Source: Crossaster papposus (lineage: Eukaryota > Echinodermata > Asteroidea > Velatida > Solasteridae). From it: 64,000 nucleotides of DNA. Position numbers and translations under genes: made by a program. The notes below the pieces were generated by a model that was not told where the DNA came from, ran no database searches, and saw nothing but the letters and a program-made list of their open reading frames with translations. The stretch is from the NCBI GenBank assembly GCA_037893245.1, contig JBAIAA010000243.1, positions 248,001-312,000 on the forward strand, in the 5' to 3' direction. The number at the start of each line of letters is the position of its first letter. Positions within the stretch are counted from its first letter, which is position 1. This document shows, one piece after another, positions 53,783 to 64,000 of the stretch.

Positions 53783-54728
53783 ATGCTAGGAGTCCACTGG
53801 GCCAGCGCCAGTTGGTGCCAGTTCGCGCCAAAGATTATGTGATTGGCGCGTAGTGGCTCGCTGTGGCGCCGAATTAATGTCCGCTCGGCATGTGTTGCCA
53901 AGTGGAATAAACTGGGTGCCATATGGCGTGCGCCAAATGCCACCCGGCTTGCTCCAAAATGTTGCGCCAGTTCGCGCCATTACACGGCCATTTGATTCCA
54001 AAATTCGCCCTGTTGGCGCCATTCGCGCCAATAGACGGCTACTTTGCGCCACTTGGTGATTAGTTTGTGCCAAAGGTCGCCAAATTGGTTTGAACTTGCC
54101 GCCGCTTGGCGCTACTTGCCGACTATAGGTGTTGTCGAGTCGAATCTTGAAAGTTGTGTGAGAAAGTCCTGCGATGCCGCCCTGCTTTTATAGGCGGCAA
54201 GTGGCGCCGAATGGCGGGCAACCAGGTGGCATTTGGCGCGAAGTAGTCACCAATCGGGTGCCGTTTGGCTCGCGCCACTGCACATTTGGCGCGCTTTGGC
54301 GGGCTATCCGCCTCTGTTGGAATTATTTGGCGCGTAGTGGCGCAAACAAGGTGCGCCAAGTGGCGCCATGTGGCGCGAAATCTCATTGGCGCAACTTGGC
54401 GCGCGCCATTACATTCCAGTGGATTCCAATAGGCGGATTGTTTGCACCAAAGGGCGATACATGTATGTTCGCGCCATTTGGTGCCACTTGGCGGACACTT
54501 GGCGCTGATTGCTCGATGCAAGTGGCGCAACGAAAATTTCAAACATTTTGAAATTTTCTTGCCGCCACATTCAAATTTGGTGCCGTTACGGGCCACCACG
54601 AGCCGGTTGGGAGGCAGTTTGAGCCACTACACGCCACTAGGCACCTTATTGGCGACACTAGGCGCCACAGCAAATTGCATTGGCGCAAACTGGCACCAAC
54701 TGGCGCTGGCCCAGTGGACTCCTAGCAT
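53783..54728. mobile_element. Young element saturated with ttggcgc words
   Basis: The ends are inverted repeats identical over about 40 bp, starting tgctaggagtccactgggcc. Flanking TTA on both sides suggests a 3-bp target duplication of the TWA type, as for PIF/Harbinger elements. The interior is packed with dozens of tggcgc, gcgcca, ttggtgcc and cgccaa in both orientations. The open frames inside come from this composition. No transposase is present. Confidence 0.85.
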
Positions 54729-54978
54729 TACATGTGGTACATTATTGTACCATTCTGCATAATTTGTCACTTTACACTCTCTCACAATGCGACTGAGCAG
54801 ATGACCAACAAAAATTCTTGGCACACCCTAGGGATATGCCTGAAACAATCAGGTCATCACAACAACAACAAAGTCAAAATTCACAATATAATGTACACAT
54901 ACATGTACACAAATAAACCACAAGGGAAACTGACTAGGTAAATTTGCATATGTACATTTCAAAGTGAACTAAGAAATT

Positions 54979-55282
54979 GGCAAGGCGGGACTCGAACCTA
55001 CGACCTTGCAAATTATGCAATTTTCCTAGTCAGTTTTCTTTGTGGTTTATTTGTGTATTCTAAGATATTCTAAGAAGTCGGAACCTCATTAAATGATCCC
55101 CACAATGATGCTTCCCAGGTTGTATCGTAAAATTTGGAGTTATCCCTGGCCACACGGCATTCTGGTGTTTTTGACTTCTGACTAGCGCCCTCGAACAAAG
55201 ATACTGACAATTTGGGAGACCGCCATCATACCAGGTCAATGTCCGGTATTGCGGAGGTCGCAGTTTCGAGTCCCGCCTTGCC
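54979..55282. mobile_element. Relative of the head-facing tRNA-like element
   Basis: A tRNA-like end piece at 54979-55006 (-) and another at 55232-55282 (+, gtttcgagtcccgccttgcc) flank tggccacacggcattctggt and gccctcgaacaaagatactg, shared with 10983-11357. The segment cttcccaggttgtatcgtaa also occurs at 28810-28830. Confidence 0.6.
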
Positions 55283-55559
55283 AATTTCTGTTTTGTAAGT
55301 ACATGTACATGTATGAACAAAATGTGTGGTACCGGTACATGTACATCTTGAAAGAGTTGATGCCGTGATGTCTTGTCAGAGCCACCATACACTCAATCTG
55401 TACCAGTACATGTACAGAACATGCCAGAGCCAAGATATGCTCAAGACTTCAATTAAAATAACAAATCCCTGGACCAACCGTGGCATGTCTACCAGTGAGC
55501 TTGCTGTGATGTCCTCATCTGAGCAGAGAGATCAAATGTCAAATAGCTAAGATTCTCAA

Positions 55560-56360
55560 GTGTAAGCTGTATTAAAGATGATGGCGATATTATTGCCTCC
55601 TAAAAATGTCATTGAGCAAATGTCATCAGCATCATTTGCTAAAGCATCTGCATTGAAAGAAAATGGCACTAGTCAAATCACATTAGGATATATTCGTGAG
55701 CGGGTGAGGGCGCTGTAATGATGCCGCTTTATGGGTACAAGGACTATAAAGCAGAAAAAAGTGCTCAAAATTCAAAGAAAGGTGCTTGACAACAAACCTG
55801 ATGCAGTTTTATGATGCTGTTTATGCCGAGAAAACTACCGGTATAAGATTTCAATTTCAATTCAAAAGTTGCTGCTCGTCACAATTTGAATCGTGCCCAC
55901 AGTCAGCATTCGAGGCACGTTCTCATTCAGCCGATTGCAGAGCCAAGATTAAAAGCAAAAACAACCATGTGATACATCTACATGTACACCGTATACGTGT
56001 GTATAATATCTGTGTATTTGTTTTAAACATACAGTACTGGTAAGGCCCAGGGTACAAAGCGGACTTCCTGAGCAAATGTTATTTTATCATTTCACCCGAT
56101 CCTCATGTTACAATGCTAACATTTATCCGGGCAATAACATTTGGTAAAGTCCCTGCGTGTGAAATTTTCTACTGCAGGCAAATGCACAAAGTTCATAGCA
56201 GTAAATTCCTTGACTGAATTACATTGGCACCAGTACAGTGTGACCTCTCACAAAATGTTTGACGCTGTGGTTGCACGTACATGTTAAACATTATACACGT
56301 AATTGGCGTATATCAGAAACGAGTAATTAAAACATCTTTTTAATTTTATTTCAGAAGAAT
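55560..56360. other. Intergenic, no gene seen
   Basis: No conserved exon was found. There are only short open frames and acatgtac/taccggta words. Confidence 0.5.
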
Positions 56361-56364
56361 GGTT

Positions 56365-56410
56365 TTAAAGGTAGGATACACCATTGATAATTGCTTGAAT
56401 TATCAGGAAT
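56365..56410 (+). mobile_element. TTAA family B, isolated left end
   Basis: TTAA plus aggtaggatacaccattg and gataattgcttgaattatca mark one end. No matching right end precedes the next copy at 56966. Confidence 0.65.
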
Positions 56411-56469
56411 GGGTTGATTTTTTTTTTTTTGGGGGGGGGGGTTGTATTTCACCACGTTCTTGGAGCGGC

Positions 56470-56637
56470 TCAAACCGATACGGTTGGGCTCCGGCTGCGA
56501 ACGACGATTTCATCGTCGCCAGATTGAACATTATCCCCGTCATTATCATCATCGGTAGATGAAATATTTTTCGGTGAATACCCTTCCGAATCGATACTTA
56601 CATTATCCCACGAACTATCGCTGTCACTTTCTGCCAT
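56470..56637 (-). CDS. Possible acidic N-terminal coding fragment
   Basis: An open frame reads MAESDSDSSWDNVSIDSEGY, then many D, N, E and S, ending in SRSPTVSV and a stop. Acidic Ser/Asp-rich starts like this occur in piggyBac-type transposases, and the fragment lies between two TTAA family B ends. It might instead be a first exon of an unknown gene; no donor is clearly placed. The function is unknown. Confidence 0.25.
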   Translation of the reverse strand: MAESDSDSSWDNVSIDSEGYSPKNISSTDDDNDGDNVQSGDDEIVVRSRSPTVSV

Positions 56638-56965
56638 TTTCACACGTGCTTGACACAAACAACATGTAGAATGTGCATCGTACGATGTTTTGCGTAGAAA
56701 TGCGTGCGGTGTGTGATGAGAAGTCTAGGGACCCGACATAGTCAGCCACCGTCTCTCAAACATGACGTCACGCACATGCGCTGCGTGTGAAGGAATTGAC
56801 CTTTGTTTTCGAGTTTCGCGGTGCAAGTAGCTTTTCATAAATTTCACTTTTTTGTCAATTTTACGTAAATTAAAATTGTAGTTAATTGTTGATGTATTAG
56901 TATGAATAAATAACAAACAAAAACAGTAAAAATTACGGCCGGAATAGTTTCATTAGAGCCCCGCT

Positions 56966-57346
56966 TTAAAGGTAGTATACACCATTGGTCATTGCTTGAA
57001 TTATCATGAATGAGTAGATTTGGGGGGTTGTTTTTTATATTAAATATCGTTTAACTGAGCTGTCCGAAGTTTTACAATCATGGATGCCGAGAAAAGCACG
57101 AAAAACAGCGGGGTTTTTCAACCGGCGTCAAGCAGTTATTCTTATGTTGACTTTGTTTTTTCACGATCGCCGTCCGGCGAATTTTTCATTATAAAATTAT
57201 ATTTTTTTGAATAATTACAGGATATCTAACGCAATCCTTTTGCTGGATGCCTAGAATCAACATTTACTTTCAAATGAGTAAGATATTTCTTAATAATTCG
57301 GTAATAAATATTTTTGATATCTGCAAATGGTGTATCCTACCTTTAA
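56966..57346 (-). mobile_element. TTAA family B copy 5
   Basis: It is intact between TTAA at 56966-56969 and 57343-57346. A partial second copy (gtccgaagttttacaatcat, gcgcaatcattttgctggat) follows to about 57500. Confidence 0.8.
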
Positions 57347-58147
57347 CTGACCTGTCCGAAGTTTTACAATCATGGATGGCGAAGAAAAAAGCAAGAAAAA
57401 CAGCGTTTGTTTTTAATTAGCGTCGGGCAGTTGTTCTTGTTGTTCTTGTTTTTTTAAAAACAATTAATGGATATCTAGCGCAATCATTTTGCTGGATATA
57501 TGGTGTGCGTAAAATCATGTTGAATTTAGAGTATTGAGGACTGTTATGTTTAATAATTCGATTTCGGTAGTGACAAATTTTGATACTGCTAATGATGTAT
57601 TCTTCATTTTATGTGCACGAGTAACCTTGTCCAGTCTTTTAAGGCAAGCACTAATCCAGTGTACTCTAAGCCTTGGTCAATTCAATTACATGTACATGGT
57701 GTATTTATATGCAGACCCCCTCTATCTCCAAGCCTCTTGCTCTATCCTAATCATATTTCACAAGAAGATGTAGTTAAATGCATGCATTGAAAACATGCAT
57801 CTTCAGCTGCCCTAAAACAGTGTTTGCTACAAATACAAGTTTCTACATGTACCGGTATATTGGCATGAAAGTGGCATTTGAGGATCTTCTGTTATTTCTA
57901 AGTGAAGATCTCCTGTTATTTCTAATACCCATTGAAGTCTCTGTGTGTGTGTCAACTTAAAATTGTGTACAGGAAAAAACAGATTTTGCAATTTCCAAAA
58001 TCCAATTTTCCGGCCGAATGACTTTACTCTGATTGCCTCCACATGTTATAGCATCACACACACACAAATTCACCCTAGCCACTTTCCTAGAATCTAGCAC
58101 CAACTGTTTCTGCTATACGACAATGATAACTCTTGCTTTATTTGCAG

Positions 58148-58216
58148 CACTCTGGTGCTGCATGGAATGACAAGAATTTTCTCTTCAGGCAAAAAAACAA
58201 CTGTGAAGAAATTAAG
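58148..58216 (+). other. Possible exon
   Basis: The acceptor ttgctttatttgcag ends at 58147 and the donor gtgcgt begins at 58217. Two frames stay open; one starts at an ATG (58167) as MTRIFSSGKKTTVKKL. No family is recognised, and the donor may belong to a repeat that begins ggtgcgttcagacgg. Confidence 0.2.
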
Positions 58217-58436
58217 GTGCGTTCAGACGGAGGCACAACTTGATACAAAAGCAATTAGCCCTTTGGCCATTTAGATAAGAAATTCTTAATTCAAAATATG
58301 CTTTACGTCGAGAGGATAAAGTTACGCTGGCACTGCACGGTGGAAAGTAGCTCAAGCTATTACACCGAGGCTACGCAACGGCACCTGCATTTTCCGACTT
58401 TCCGGTAATGAAAGCACGTGTGCAGGAAGTTTACCC

Positions 58437-58684
58437 TTAACCAATTCCCCCCCGTGATTAATTTCACATCACCGAGCCGAGGCACGGGATTATTTTTAAC
58501 GAAACTCAATCAGAGGCGGGTTCAAGCCGATGGTACCGGGAAGCACACCACGCATTTCCGGCCTTGCTCGCTGCTGACAGACATTTCTGGCCTTGCTCGT
58601 AGCGTATTTATTCGTCATCCGTTTTGAATCTAGGGAAAACTTTGCGTTTATATACCGGTACGTCATCCGGCGCGAACTGGTAAA
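58437..58684 (-). mobile_element. TTAA family A copy 7
   Basis: TTAA lies at the left, and the right end gcgcgaactgg is followed by taaa. Orientation is as in copy 3. Confidence 0.75.
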
Positions 58685-58808
58685 AACACGCGGCAGGAAC
58701 TATTCCAACAATGTTGCATGCACTATACAGGCATGGCATGTGCTTTCTAGTGCCACCGCATCAGGACTGCGAAGCCTAACCTTGACCAAGGCTATCAAGC
58801 TTGTTCCC

Positions 58809-59050
58809 TTAACCAGTTCGCGCCGGGAATTTTTTAACATCGCCGAGCCGAGGGGCGGGATTATTTTTAAAGAAACTCGATCCGAAGCGGGTTAAGGCTG
58901 ATAGTGCCGGGAAGCACACCCACGCATTTCCGGCCTTGCTCGCTGCTGACATACATTTCCGAACTTGAACTTGGCGTGTTTATGCGTCATCCATTTTGAA
59001 TTTGGGGAAATTTTTTCGTTTATATACGTCATCCGGCGCGAACTGGTTAA
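58809..59050 (-). mobile_element. TTAA family A copy 8
   Basis: It is intact with TTAA at both ends. It is very close to copy 3 (10378-10620), sharing gttcaggc/gttaaggctgatagtgcc and tttccgaacttgaacttggc. Confidence 0.85.
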
Positions 59051-59192
59051 TGAGTGAGCGGCCGCTACCGTACAGCTGATTTGTCAGATCCGTTTCTGTA
59101 CGGCACACAGTTCCCAGCTAGCACGCATGTACACGTACAGGGTATGTACATTGTACGTCCTATGCATTTAGTACCATGCAGCATGTACTGGT

Positions 59193-61069
59193 TAAGGATG
59201 TGAATCTACGTTTAATTTTGTAAACGTTTAGCAAACCTTTCCCGTAACGTTTAAACGTTTAAACGTTTATTGAAAACTTTAAAAGGCTGCCGCCTGTCCC
59301 GGTCTATTTGCGTAACTGCGGTCGCGTTTGTTTGTATACATTGTGTACACTTAACACCATTTTTTTCTATGTTCTTTGAAGGCTAAACATTTCAAGAAGC
59401 ATCACCTGCAAGTCCTGTCAAATCAAGTGTCATTTCAAGGAATGTCCAGACTAGCCTTAGGAAGATCGTTTATTTATTTATTTTTTAGCTAAGATTAAAA
59501 AAATAAAAAAATAAAAATAAAATAAAAAACGTTACCCTCAAGAATTTCGCGATAGCTGCAGCATTCCAGCGAGTACTGCCGGTATAGTACCGGTATTTTC
59601 CTACAGCTAGGCCATGAGAACAAAAACCAATCAATTCATAACCTTTCCCCATTAGACTTCTGGCTACGCGCCACGGGCAACAGGGTTGGGGAGTCACAGT
59701 ACCAATGCGCCTAAACATTTCAGAGTAGAGAAGGAACCGCAACCAATGGCATTTTATTTACTGGGATTAAACGCATTGGCGGACGTCCTCAAAGTTCGGT
59801 GACCTACATTGTGCACGTTGTGCCGCGCCCCTGAAGTTCGGTGACCTAGTACATTTATCTACGAACGCCAGTCCTCTAAGTTCGGTCACCTTGTAAATAG
59901 GTTTGTATAAACAAGAGATATAATGTATCAATTTGGACAATGGGGCTGTCAATCATTCTCTGGAGCCTGGAGAAATATTCTTTTGGGGGCCGAGATTATT
60001 TTTAAGACTGGGGAAACCTTAAACTGCATCGGAAAAATAAGAGAAACATATTTTTCAGCAGATGATAGAAACATTTTAACAATTTTCTTAAATAAGTATA
60101 CAATTCTTTTCGAACCACAATATTGTTTACGGGGGAGATGTCGCAGAATCGTCAATGATAATTAAATAGTCGACATCAATTTGGATAGAAATAAATACAG
60201 GGTTTGGACTCGGAAACTATAACTTTGTGTTTATTACTTGCAACAACAAAACACCCAGATAAATGTCGAAAACTCTACATTTATATCACTCTTCAAAAAC
60301 TAATTTTAAAGTTTACACATCCCCATTCCACAAGTATTGTGATATGTCACTCCCAGCGGTACCCGTTCTACGATCTAAAGAATATTTTATCCGTCGAATT
60401 GTTTTTTGTAAGGGAACAGTGGTGTTTGCACTTGCAGCCCAAGCCGATCTTAAGAAGCGACACAGATAGGCCTACATTGTTTTAAATAACGCATTTGTTT
60501 GATTACTGCAAAACACGCCGACTGGTGATTATAGCAAATTTAAGTTCCAACTTCACAGAAAAATAAAGAAATACGAGAGACTCAGAATTGTTTGAAAACT
60601 TAGTAGTTTAATCTGAATAGCCCTCGGAGAAAGACGCCATCCACGCCAAGTTTATTTTTTTTCCCAGCAGCGGCGTATTGAAAACATCAAACACATGTGT
60701 ACATGTGTTTGATGTTTTCAATACGCCGCTGCTGGGAAAAAAATAAACAGGCGTGGACGGCGTATGTATATACACTGTATAATCATCATCATGGGCACAA
60801 TAGATACCGGCAGCTGCTGGTCATTGAGAAAAGTATCTGATTAATCTTCTTGGAATGTGACCAAGTACTACAGGCATTACAAATGCTTTGTAAAATAAAT
60901 AGATGTTTGAAGAAAGTAAATTCTTCGTAAATAAAACTTGAGGGTATGGCGTAAATGGAAGGTCCATTTATTTTTTATTCGAGTTCCGTTTAAACGTTTG
61001 AAAAAAATTCTAAACGGATTTGATTTTGTTGACGTTTACACGTTTAAACGTTTAAAGGTCACATCCTTA
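59193..61069. mobile_element. hAT-type non-autonomous element with 8-bp target duplication
   Basis: The element starts taaggatgtga and ends tcacatcctta. The flanks are identical 8-mers, gtactggt, at 59185-59192 and 61070-61077. Next to both ends lie several copies of gtttaaacgttt. The 8-bp duplication and short ends are the hAT signature. No hAT transposase frame is recognised in the 1,877 bp. It contains the palindrome at 60634-60763. Confidence 0.88.
60634..60763. repeat. Long palindrome inside the hAT-type element
   Basis: ccagcagcggcgtattgaaa and caaacacatg on the left face catgtgtttg and the complementary arm on the right across a 4-base loop (tgta). The pairing continues outward to acgccatccacgcc and ggcgtggacggcgt. 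Each arm is about 60 bp and nearly perfect. Confidence 0.9.
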
Positions 61070-61079
61070 GTACTGGTAC

Positions 61080-62420
61080 ATATAGTCCAGACGAATGATA
61101 GCCTTGACTAAAACGGTTAACTTCTGGGTTTTGCGGTTATGTTGATGATGAGTTGTTTTCGATTGCCCTTCGAGTGGCAGCGCCACACTGTTTAAAAACA
61201 CGAACCTCGTCGTGCGCGCACTAGTATTGTATTACACAATGTACTAAACAACCACTTTTCATCGGGACGTAATTATGGCCATTGACGACATTAATCATGA
61301 CAATGACTATGCATATATCGGGTAAAAGTTTACGTGGTTTGATGATTGCTCAGTCAAATTCGGCCGAAAATGTAAAGTAACACAAAATGTACAATGGTTG
61401 GATCAAGGCTATCATTTGCCTCGTCTATACCCCCAACATGCCGTGTACGTGTGGGGTGTACGTGCGTGCAGGCTGTTGAGGTTAACATGCTTGCTGTTGA
61501 GGTTAACGTGCTAGCTGAGTGCTGTTTGCCCTAAAGAGACAGATCGGACAAATCAGTACGGTAGCGATCTTTTGCTCATTCAGGGAACCAGCTTGATAGC
61601 CTTGGTCATGGCTACTAAAACAGCAAAGTTTTTCTGATGAAAATACAATGTAGCAATTGTATTTAAATAGCAACTGTACATTGTATGTATAGCAAACATA
61701 CGGGCTGTAAATACCGGTACATAACAAGCATGTTATAAAGGTTGTTGAGAAACATGTTTTTGACAACATTTTTTAGAGTCTAGTAACATTAAATTGGAAT
61801 GCAAACCATGTTTGTTTGTGCAAACAATCTTTCTCTTGCCATTATAAATTCCTCGCTGAATTACTATTTAATTATTTAGGGACTGTTCGAGGTGAAGGTG
61901 CCTGCAGTTTTCAGTCTTTATCCAATCAACTTTGCCCATGAATGTATGAAATGTAGGTCACAATATGTTTCTAATGGCACTCATAAATAGTCGTAATGTG
62001 ATTTACAGCAACCATTATCGCATCAATGTTTAATATTTTTCACTGTACCGGTATCTAGGGCCCAAGGCTATTAATTCCCAGAGCCGGGTTTGTCCTATTG
62101 AAGTTTTACTTTGACAAAGTTAGTTATTGAATTCAAACTCAAAGGTGTTATCGCATTGTGACCTTTGTTTATTATGCTTTTGCCCTGCAGGATGTAGTCT
62201 CATCCGTAAAGGGCAAATTATTAATAGATGTTTTCTATTACACATTACACTTTACACTACATACCGGTACATACATGTATGGGTAGGCACTCACCGCGTT
62301 AGGGGGACAGGCTCTTTTGTTTTGAAAAGACAGACCGAGTAGTGGGGACATTTTCGAGTCCCCATATCGCGTTGGGTGTTCAGTAAAGGTGGAACAAGGT
62401 AAAATCGGGTTAGGGTATAA
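61080..62420. other. Intergenic, no gene seen
   Basis: No conserved exon. gttgaggttaac(a/g)tgct occurs twice near 61475-61510. Several acatgtac/taccggta words. Confidence 0.5.
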
Positions 62421-62439
62421 TGAAAGAAAATGTAGAAGA

Positions 62440-62779
62440 GGACAAATTAGGGTGATTTAATTAACAAAAAGCTGGAATTTGATAAATAAAGTGAAACGAA
62501 ACCTTTTAAAAGTGCGTGGTTCCAATGTATTGTCTTAGTTTTGTTGCGTTTCGAAGCCTGTTTTCTCAATTATGCATTTTGAATTTCTTGGAACTTATTA
62601 ATATGCAAAAACATACATGTACATGTACATGTATCACAGGAGGGGCTATGGAGCTGTACTACCGGTATGTACCAAATAAAAGCTTATACATGTATCTCAG
62701 ACTTTTTAATCATGTACATAACTCTATTTTTAGTTTTTGCGACTTACATGTATGTCACCTTTTCCTGGAGCGCGTCACA
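62440..62779. mobile_element. Right part of a tgtgacc-family element
   Basis: ttaacaaaaagctggaattt, gaagcctgttttctcaatta and the end ccttttcctggagcgcgtca match 52716-53144. The left end is not found. Confidence 0.65.
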
Positions 62780-63027
62780 TATGATATGAAAATCGGACTC
62801 TCTATGTATGTAGGCCTATTGGTTTAAACTTCTCACATGATGTTGACCTGACCCGATGCACAAATATACCGAATATTCCATCATCAACTGAATATTCAAA
62901 CAGCTCTTGTTTGAATATTTAGAAGGACACAACTGTGTTTTTGCCAGTGTGTTTTGGTTTGTTTGTTGGGGTGTGTGTTTGTTTGTTTGTCACCAGGATT
63001 CCGGAAAAAAAACCTACTGGAGGAAAT

Positions 63028-63323
63028 TTAACCAGTTTGCGATGGGATTGTTTTTTACAGCCCTTGACCGAGATGCATTCAGGCCGGTTTCTGTGGGTAC
63101 AGTAGCACGTCCTGATATCTCTAGCCTCACTCGCGATCGCCGTTCGGTGATCGCAAATTTTTCTTCATAAAATTCTATTTTTCAGAATAATTACAGGATA
63201 TTTAGCGCAATCATTTTGCTTGGATGCCTAGAATAATTTTTTACTTACAAATGAGTAAGATATTTCTCAATAATTCGGAAGTAAATATTTTCGATATCTG
63301 CAAATGGTGTATCCTACCTTTAA
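63028..63323. mobile_element. Chimera of family A left end and family B right end
   Basis: TTAA plus ccagtttgcgatgggattgt and aggccggtttct (decayed family A) runs directly, near 63125, into the family B interior (gatcgccgttcggtgatcgc, gcgcaatcattttgcttgga) and right end ggtgtatcctacct with TTAA at 63320-63323. Confidence 0.65.
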
Positions 63324-63808
63324 CACAGCACTGGTTAACAAAAATTGGTGGGTAGATACTGGTAGCTTATGGGTCAAGGATGATTCCATTAAATGTTCAA
63401 ATGGATCTGGATCCAGGAATCTGGATCAGTTTGAAATATTTTTTAACATTCGGAGAGACAACCAGGTCTGCGCTCTAGAACCAAGTGGCCCTTTTCTAGT
63501 TTTAATAGTAAAGTTTATTTTTGCTATGCCATTTTTGGGTCAACAAGTTACTTTTTAGTTAATACCTAATTTTTGGTCCCATTTCTTTAGTCTCTAGTCA
63601 AGTCTATTGATATCACTTCAGTGGCCCATACATGTAGTATGTATACGTTGCCACTTGCCAATTTTAACCAGCGCACTTTGTATGTACTTTGACTAGCGAG
63701 AAAGGCAGCAACAGCTGGTGTGTGTGTAAAACTTGACTGGGGAGTTTCAAATCTTCAAATATCTAGTTACCTAGTGCATTTATATTTTATTTTTTTACAC
63801 AAGGCATA

Positions 63809-64000
63809 TGTGACCCGCTCCATCAAAATCAGGAATAAGTCTCGAAATGACTTTTTGAGATATGCGCATGGTGAGAAAGGGAATTTCATAAGCTTCCTAA
63901 TGATACCCATCACAAGTGTGTATCTTCTTAGGTCAACGAGTTATGGGCTGATGAAGATGACAGGTGTGTATTTATTTGCCGAATCGACATTCCGAGAAAA
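63809..64000 (+). mobile_element. tgtgacccgctcc-family element, cut by the window end
   Basis: It begins tgtgacccgctccatcaaaa and matches 41259 onward, with tctcgaaatgactttttgag and gatacccatcacaagtgtgt. The right end lies outside the window. Confidence 0.8.

Noticed and set aside
54123..54599. 158-codon open frame on the complement and 125-codon frame on +
   Set aside because: They lie inside the ttggcgc word-rich element; the composition suppresses stops and there is no homology or splice context.
59923..60165. 80-codon frame as a hAT transposase piece
   Set aside because: No hAT motif is recognisable; it is short and lacks extension in other frames.

Overview
This is a window of a eukaryotic nuclear genome from an animal. 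Genes are split into short exons with GT-AG introns, three genes match conserved metazoan proteins, and most of the DNA is non-coding and dense with transposon relics. Many terminal-repeat families and the abundance of acatgtac and taccggta words fit a marine deuterostome invertebrate, most likely an echinoderm. That assignment is inference; no species is claimed.

Layout. (1) 1-10870, + strand: the last eight exons of TMF1, a coiled-coil golgin, running in from the left edge and ending in a stop at 10868-10870. (2) 10.9-17.6 kb: the gap between convergent genes, filled with tRNA-like and inverted-repeat elements. (3) 17733-23786, - strand: a complete five-exon gene for mitochondrial ATP synthase subunit d (ATP5PD/ATP5H), 161 residues. 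(4) 23.9-27.1 kb: intergenic, a chain of small inverted-repeat elements. (5) 27101-31868, - strand: UBE2S, the ubiquitin-conjugating enzyme that extends chains on APC/C substrates, with a proposed tiny first coding exon. (6) 32-64 kb: no conserved coding gene found. It holds two Penelope-like element relics, a hAT-type element with an exact 8-bp target duplication, several elements saturated with one short word, TTAA-flanked families, SINE-like pieces and large palindromes. Two or three possible 5' exons of an undetected + strand gene are noted at low confidence.

The three genes act in unrelated places (Golgi traffic, mitochondrial ATP synthesis, mitotic ubiquitination) and there is no operon-like link between them. 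The main novelty lies in the mobile DNA: at least four families flanked by TTAA, and a set of elements whose interiors are built from many copies of one short word, different for each element.
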